Shown here piece by piece: positions 61,133-64,000 of a stretch of DNA of 64,000 bases (positions are counted from its first letter, which is position 1; every line of letters begins with the position of its first letter). The stretch is taken from the NCBI GenBank assembly GCA_964035575.1, contig OZ037865.1:744001-808000 (forward strand), read 5' to 3'. Position numbers and translations under genes: made by a program. Under the pieces are notes generated by a model. It was not told the DNA's origin. It made no database searches and saw nothing but the letters and a program-made list of their open reading frames with translations. This DNA comes from Rhynchopus sp. YZ270_cl-10. Lineage: Eukaryota > Euglenozoa > Diplonemea > Diplonemida > Diplonemidae.

Positions 61133-63171
61133 CTGAAAATTTGCTGGATTGGTGCGATATCCAGTTTCCATTTGTTTTTAGTACTTTTTTAGTACGTTTT
61201 TTGTTTTTTTTTTTTCCCTCGATTCAAAAAAAACGGTGTTTTACCACACCGTGTTAAAAATAAAATAAACAGTGACCTTTGAGTCCTGTTGTGAAGAGAT
61301 ACGAGACAAGCTTGGGATGAGGTGCCAAGGTTAAAAATAAAATTAAAAAAAAAAACAAAATACAAAACCATCGATGCGCAATAGGGGGGGGATGACCATG
61401 CATCGCATCTGGTGAACATTGCGCGTATAACAAACATATTTAACCGAATAAATTAACACTTTTTTTTTTTCAAAAAAAAAAACCAAAATAATAAATACTG
61501 ACGAATCAACGTCCGACTATACAAAAAAAAAACAAAGCAAAAACAACAAAATAAAACGTTCGTGCACAAATACAACAAAAATAGCTTTCATTCAGAGGAT
61601 ATACCCCTCCAACGAAGAGAGGCCTTTGCATTTGAAGTGGGATGAACCCATGACAGAATTCTTTTTTATTTTTGAGTTCCTTTCTCTTAGAAAAAGAAGA
61701 ATGCCCCCTTAAAAAGAATCTGCTATCACAAACATAAAGCGGAGAGAGTTATTAACTTCTCTGATAAATTGTTGGAGTAGTGTAGTTGCCTCGGTTGTGT
61801 TGCCACAGTTTGTGCAATTTCCACTGTCCATCTCTTTCACACCCTCAATTTTTTTTTTTTGAAAACTTTTGCATTAGTACCAACACCTGTTATAGAGTTC
61901 CATTATTTTTTTAAAAGAGCTTTTCTAACAGAAACGTTTTTCTCCCCCTCTGTTTTTCGAAATGGTAAAAAGAGAGGAATTTTTTCTCTTTTTTGTGGAA
62001 GATGAAAGGGAGGTCCTAAAGGCCAACATTACCATTACATCTTACAAACTACAAAAAAGATTTAACAAAAAAAGCAAAAAAAAAAAAACCAAAAATGCTA
62101 CAGGGAGAAACTCAACCTGGGGTTGCCTGACTCACAGTACCCTTTTTTTTGTGGGGATTGTTGGTGGAGATGCAGCGTATAAATATTATCGAATCGATCA
62201 ACTGCATCTTATCACCATTCCGCGGGAAAATGAAGAAAAAAAAATAAAAAAAAGTCTCAAACGCAATGGGATCAAAAGAGAAAAAGAACCCAGGGGCACT
62301 TTTCGTATTTTGAAATATCCAAATCACCTCGAAAAAAAGGTGCTTGGGTACAAAAAAAAATTAAGATGAATTGCCTCTTTTGAACACGCACATCTAAAGG
62401 GGGGGTGCTCTCCTCTCTGTGCATCAAAAGTGAGAAAAGAAAGAGCTGATAAGACATATGGACCACACAGGCTGGAACAGCATCTTTTTTAAAAAAGAAG
62501 CGGCCTTGAAGCGAAGTCTTCGAATTTTCAGGGAGTTCGGACGGTAAAAACCCCTTTTACCCCCGCTGCGAAGCCTTCTCGTGGCATTGTAAAAAAGAAG
62601 GGTTTCCGATAAGAAATATCCATCCCTTTTTACCCATTTTTTTTTTTTTTAGGGGAGGAATGGTCAGTCGTGCTGATCACCCTCGAGCCTTTTGAACGTA
62701 CAAAGTAAGTAATAAACTTCTAAGGTTATCAGGCCGTAGGACCAAACGCACATTCCGCAACTAAACTTGACAAAAAAATATATGAAAAATGAAAGATTGG
62801 TAAGAATATAAGCCTCGCATTGCTTGTATACCTACCAACAAAAAACGCACGAATGCATGCATGAATGACAAGAAAGGGGTGCGGAGGGGGGGTAGGGAAA
62901 CAGTGGGGGGAAAGGGGAGGGGGAAATAAAAAACACCTTTGTTGCATTGTTAACAATTTTTCACACTCCATTATGCATCCCCCTCCACGAACCACTTTAT
63001 GGTAATTCCTGGTACTTTGCCAATCACCTTCTAAAATAACCCAAAAAAAAAAGTTAGGAATGCTCAAAATTGTCACCAAAAAAAATGCAATAAAATAACC
63101 GTATGAAAGCCAAGATAGGCCATTCTTTGTTAATTTTTTAACTCTGCGCGAATCAAAAAAAAAAGTTTGTA

Positions 63172-63206
63172 AGATGATCCTAAGCCTCTCGTTGCTTAGT
63201 CACCTT
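63172..63206 (+). repeat. Dispersed hairpin motif CCTAAGC-loop-GCTTAG, reference copy
   Basis: Consensus GTAAGATGATCCTAAGCCTC TCGTTGCTTAGTCACCTT. Other copies lie near 24938-24964 (interrupted by element B), 33023, 52431, 58872 and 59713. The CTAAGC/GCTTAG halves pair over an 8-base loop. Confidence 0.65.
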
Positions 63207-64000
63207 GATCAAAGGAAGGGGGGAGAGAGGAAAATAAAACTTGCCCTAATATATTGGATGAGTGTTGCCTCACAAAAAAAAAAAACTGGATAAAAAAAAA
63301 AGTGAAGTTGATAGTGCAAACGCCTCTGGGACGCAGGCACTGAAAAAAAGAGGAGGGGGAGGTAAGTGGGGAGAGGAGGAAATGATGTCCCTGTTTATTA
63401 CCAAAATTGGGATGGTGGTGGGGGGGAAAAAACGAAGAAACAAAACAACTGACAAGACACACAAAAACTCGAACCATCTGGGGGGGTTTTTTTCTTCTCT
63501 ATTTTGTTTTTCTTTTTTTTTTTCTTTTTGCTTTTTTTTTGAAAAATAAAATAGAAGATAATTGTATCGCTTTTGCTTTTTTCCAGAATGTTTTTTCGAC
63601 TATTTTTTTGTCGTTTTTTTTGTGGTGGAGGGGAACGCTCTAACAATCAGGTGGAAAAAAAAAGAAGTGAAGTCGTACTTCATTAACTTTCACAAACAAA
63701 AAAATAAATAAAACTTGAGAGATGAACGAGGCCTTACGAGGTGGCACGCACACATCTGTCAAAAACAAAGAAAGAGAGAAACACAATAGGTTTTCACTTC
63801 GTTTTTTTTAAAAAACAGGCCCAAAATGAAAACTCGGACCACTACTTTTTGCAAACAACGTTTCGATACATTAAAAAAAAATCGTGAAATAGTGGCACGC
63901 AGATCAACATAAGTATTTTTTTTTCTTCCCCACAAAGAAGAAGAAGAAGAAGAAGAACAGGGAGAGACACCTGGCCATCCCTTTGTTTTTTTTATATCCC

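Larger units (their letters stand above)
56539..64000. other. Gene-poor 7.4 kb, low-complexity and short motifs
   Basis: No convincing gene. Contains a (TC)n tract at 57223-57246; a 55-base repeat at 57081-57150 and 61762-61820; hairpin motif copies near 58872, 59713 and 63178; a CAAACGCCTCTGGGACGCAG motif at 63317-63336; a T-run at 61101-61130; and an inverted repeat enclosing 59969-60952. Small open frames are Lys/Phe-rich products of A/T bias. Confidence 0.55.

Overview
The window is nuclear DNA of a eukaryotic protist. It contains spliceosomal GT-AG introns (three are placed here from sequence and reading frame), eukaryote-specific proteins (PRP4 of the U4/U6 snRNP, DDX1 with its SPRY insert, a dual-specificity phosphatase, tandem ubiquitin-like folds), secreted proteins with signal peptides, and long low-complexity intergenic DNA full of homopolymers. 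I cannot name the lineage. Secreted peptidoglycan-peptidase-like (M23), BspA-type LRR and GH43-like proteins would suit a bacterium-eating or surface-living protist, but that is inference. Nearly all confident host genes lie on the minus strand.

Layout: 31-681 hAT-like miniature element; 2537-3975 secreted M23 peptidase-like gene with a frame break near its end; 5033-6562 BspA-type LRR gene with a leader that resembles a rearranged copy of the M23 gene's leader; 6988-15857 PRP4 in three exons, with a 6.8 kb first intron holding a nested pair of terminal-inverted-repeat (TIR) elements; 16915-17370 and 18300-18908 hypothetical genes either side of a 454 bp foldback element; 20673-25200 three more TA-flanked TIR elements; 25933-29511 a membrane protein with five superoxide-reductase-like domains; 29593-30294 a second hAT-like element; 30696-31229 hypothetical; 33098-35949 DDX1 in two exons; 36.4-45.5 kb a segmental triplication carrying three divergent EF-1A-like GTPase genes and an unknown 329-residue gene plus its deleted copy; 47304-48674 secreted PAN/EGF/GH43-like protein; 49265-49962 a third hAT-like element; 51367-51939 phosphatase; 53260-56538 large protein with a coiled coil and ubiquitin-like folds; 56.6-64 kb without recognisable genes.

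Two points stand out. The 1192-residue type I membrane protein at 25933-29511 repeats the iron-ligand pattern of superoxide reductase five times, with a degenerate sixth unit; I know of no described eukaryotic protein with that layout. There is also a set of TIR elements that begin 5'-CAC and carry dense arrays of self-complementary words (TACGATCGTA, GGGGTACCCC, GGGGATAG/CTATCCCC), one nested in another inside the PRP4 intron. They carry unfamiliar genes and no transposase that I can recognise. Several elements sit in TA dinucleotides of short dispersed intergenic motifs, so the empty target can be read from the flanks.
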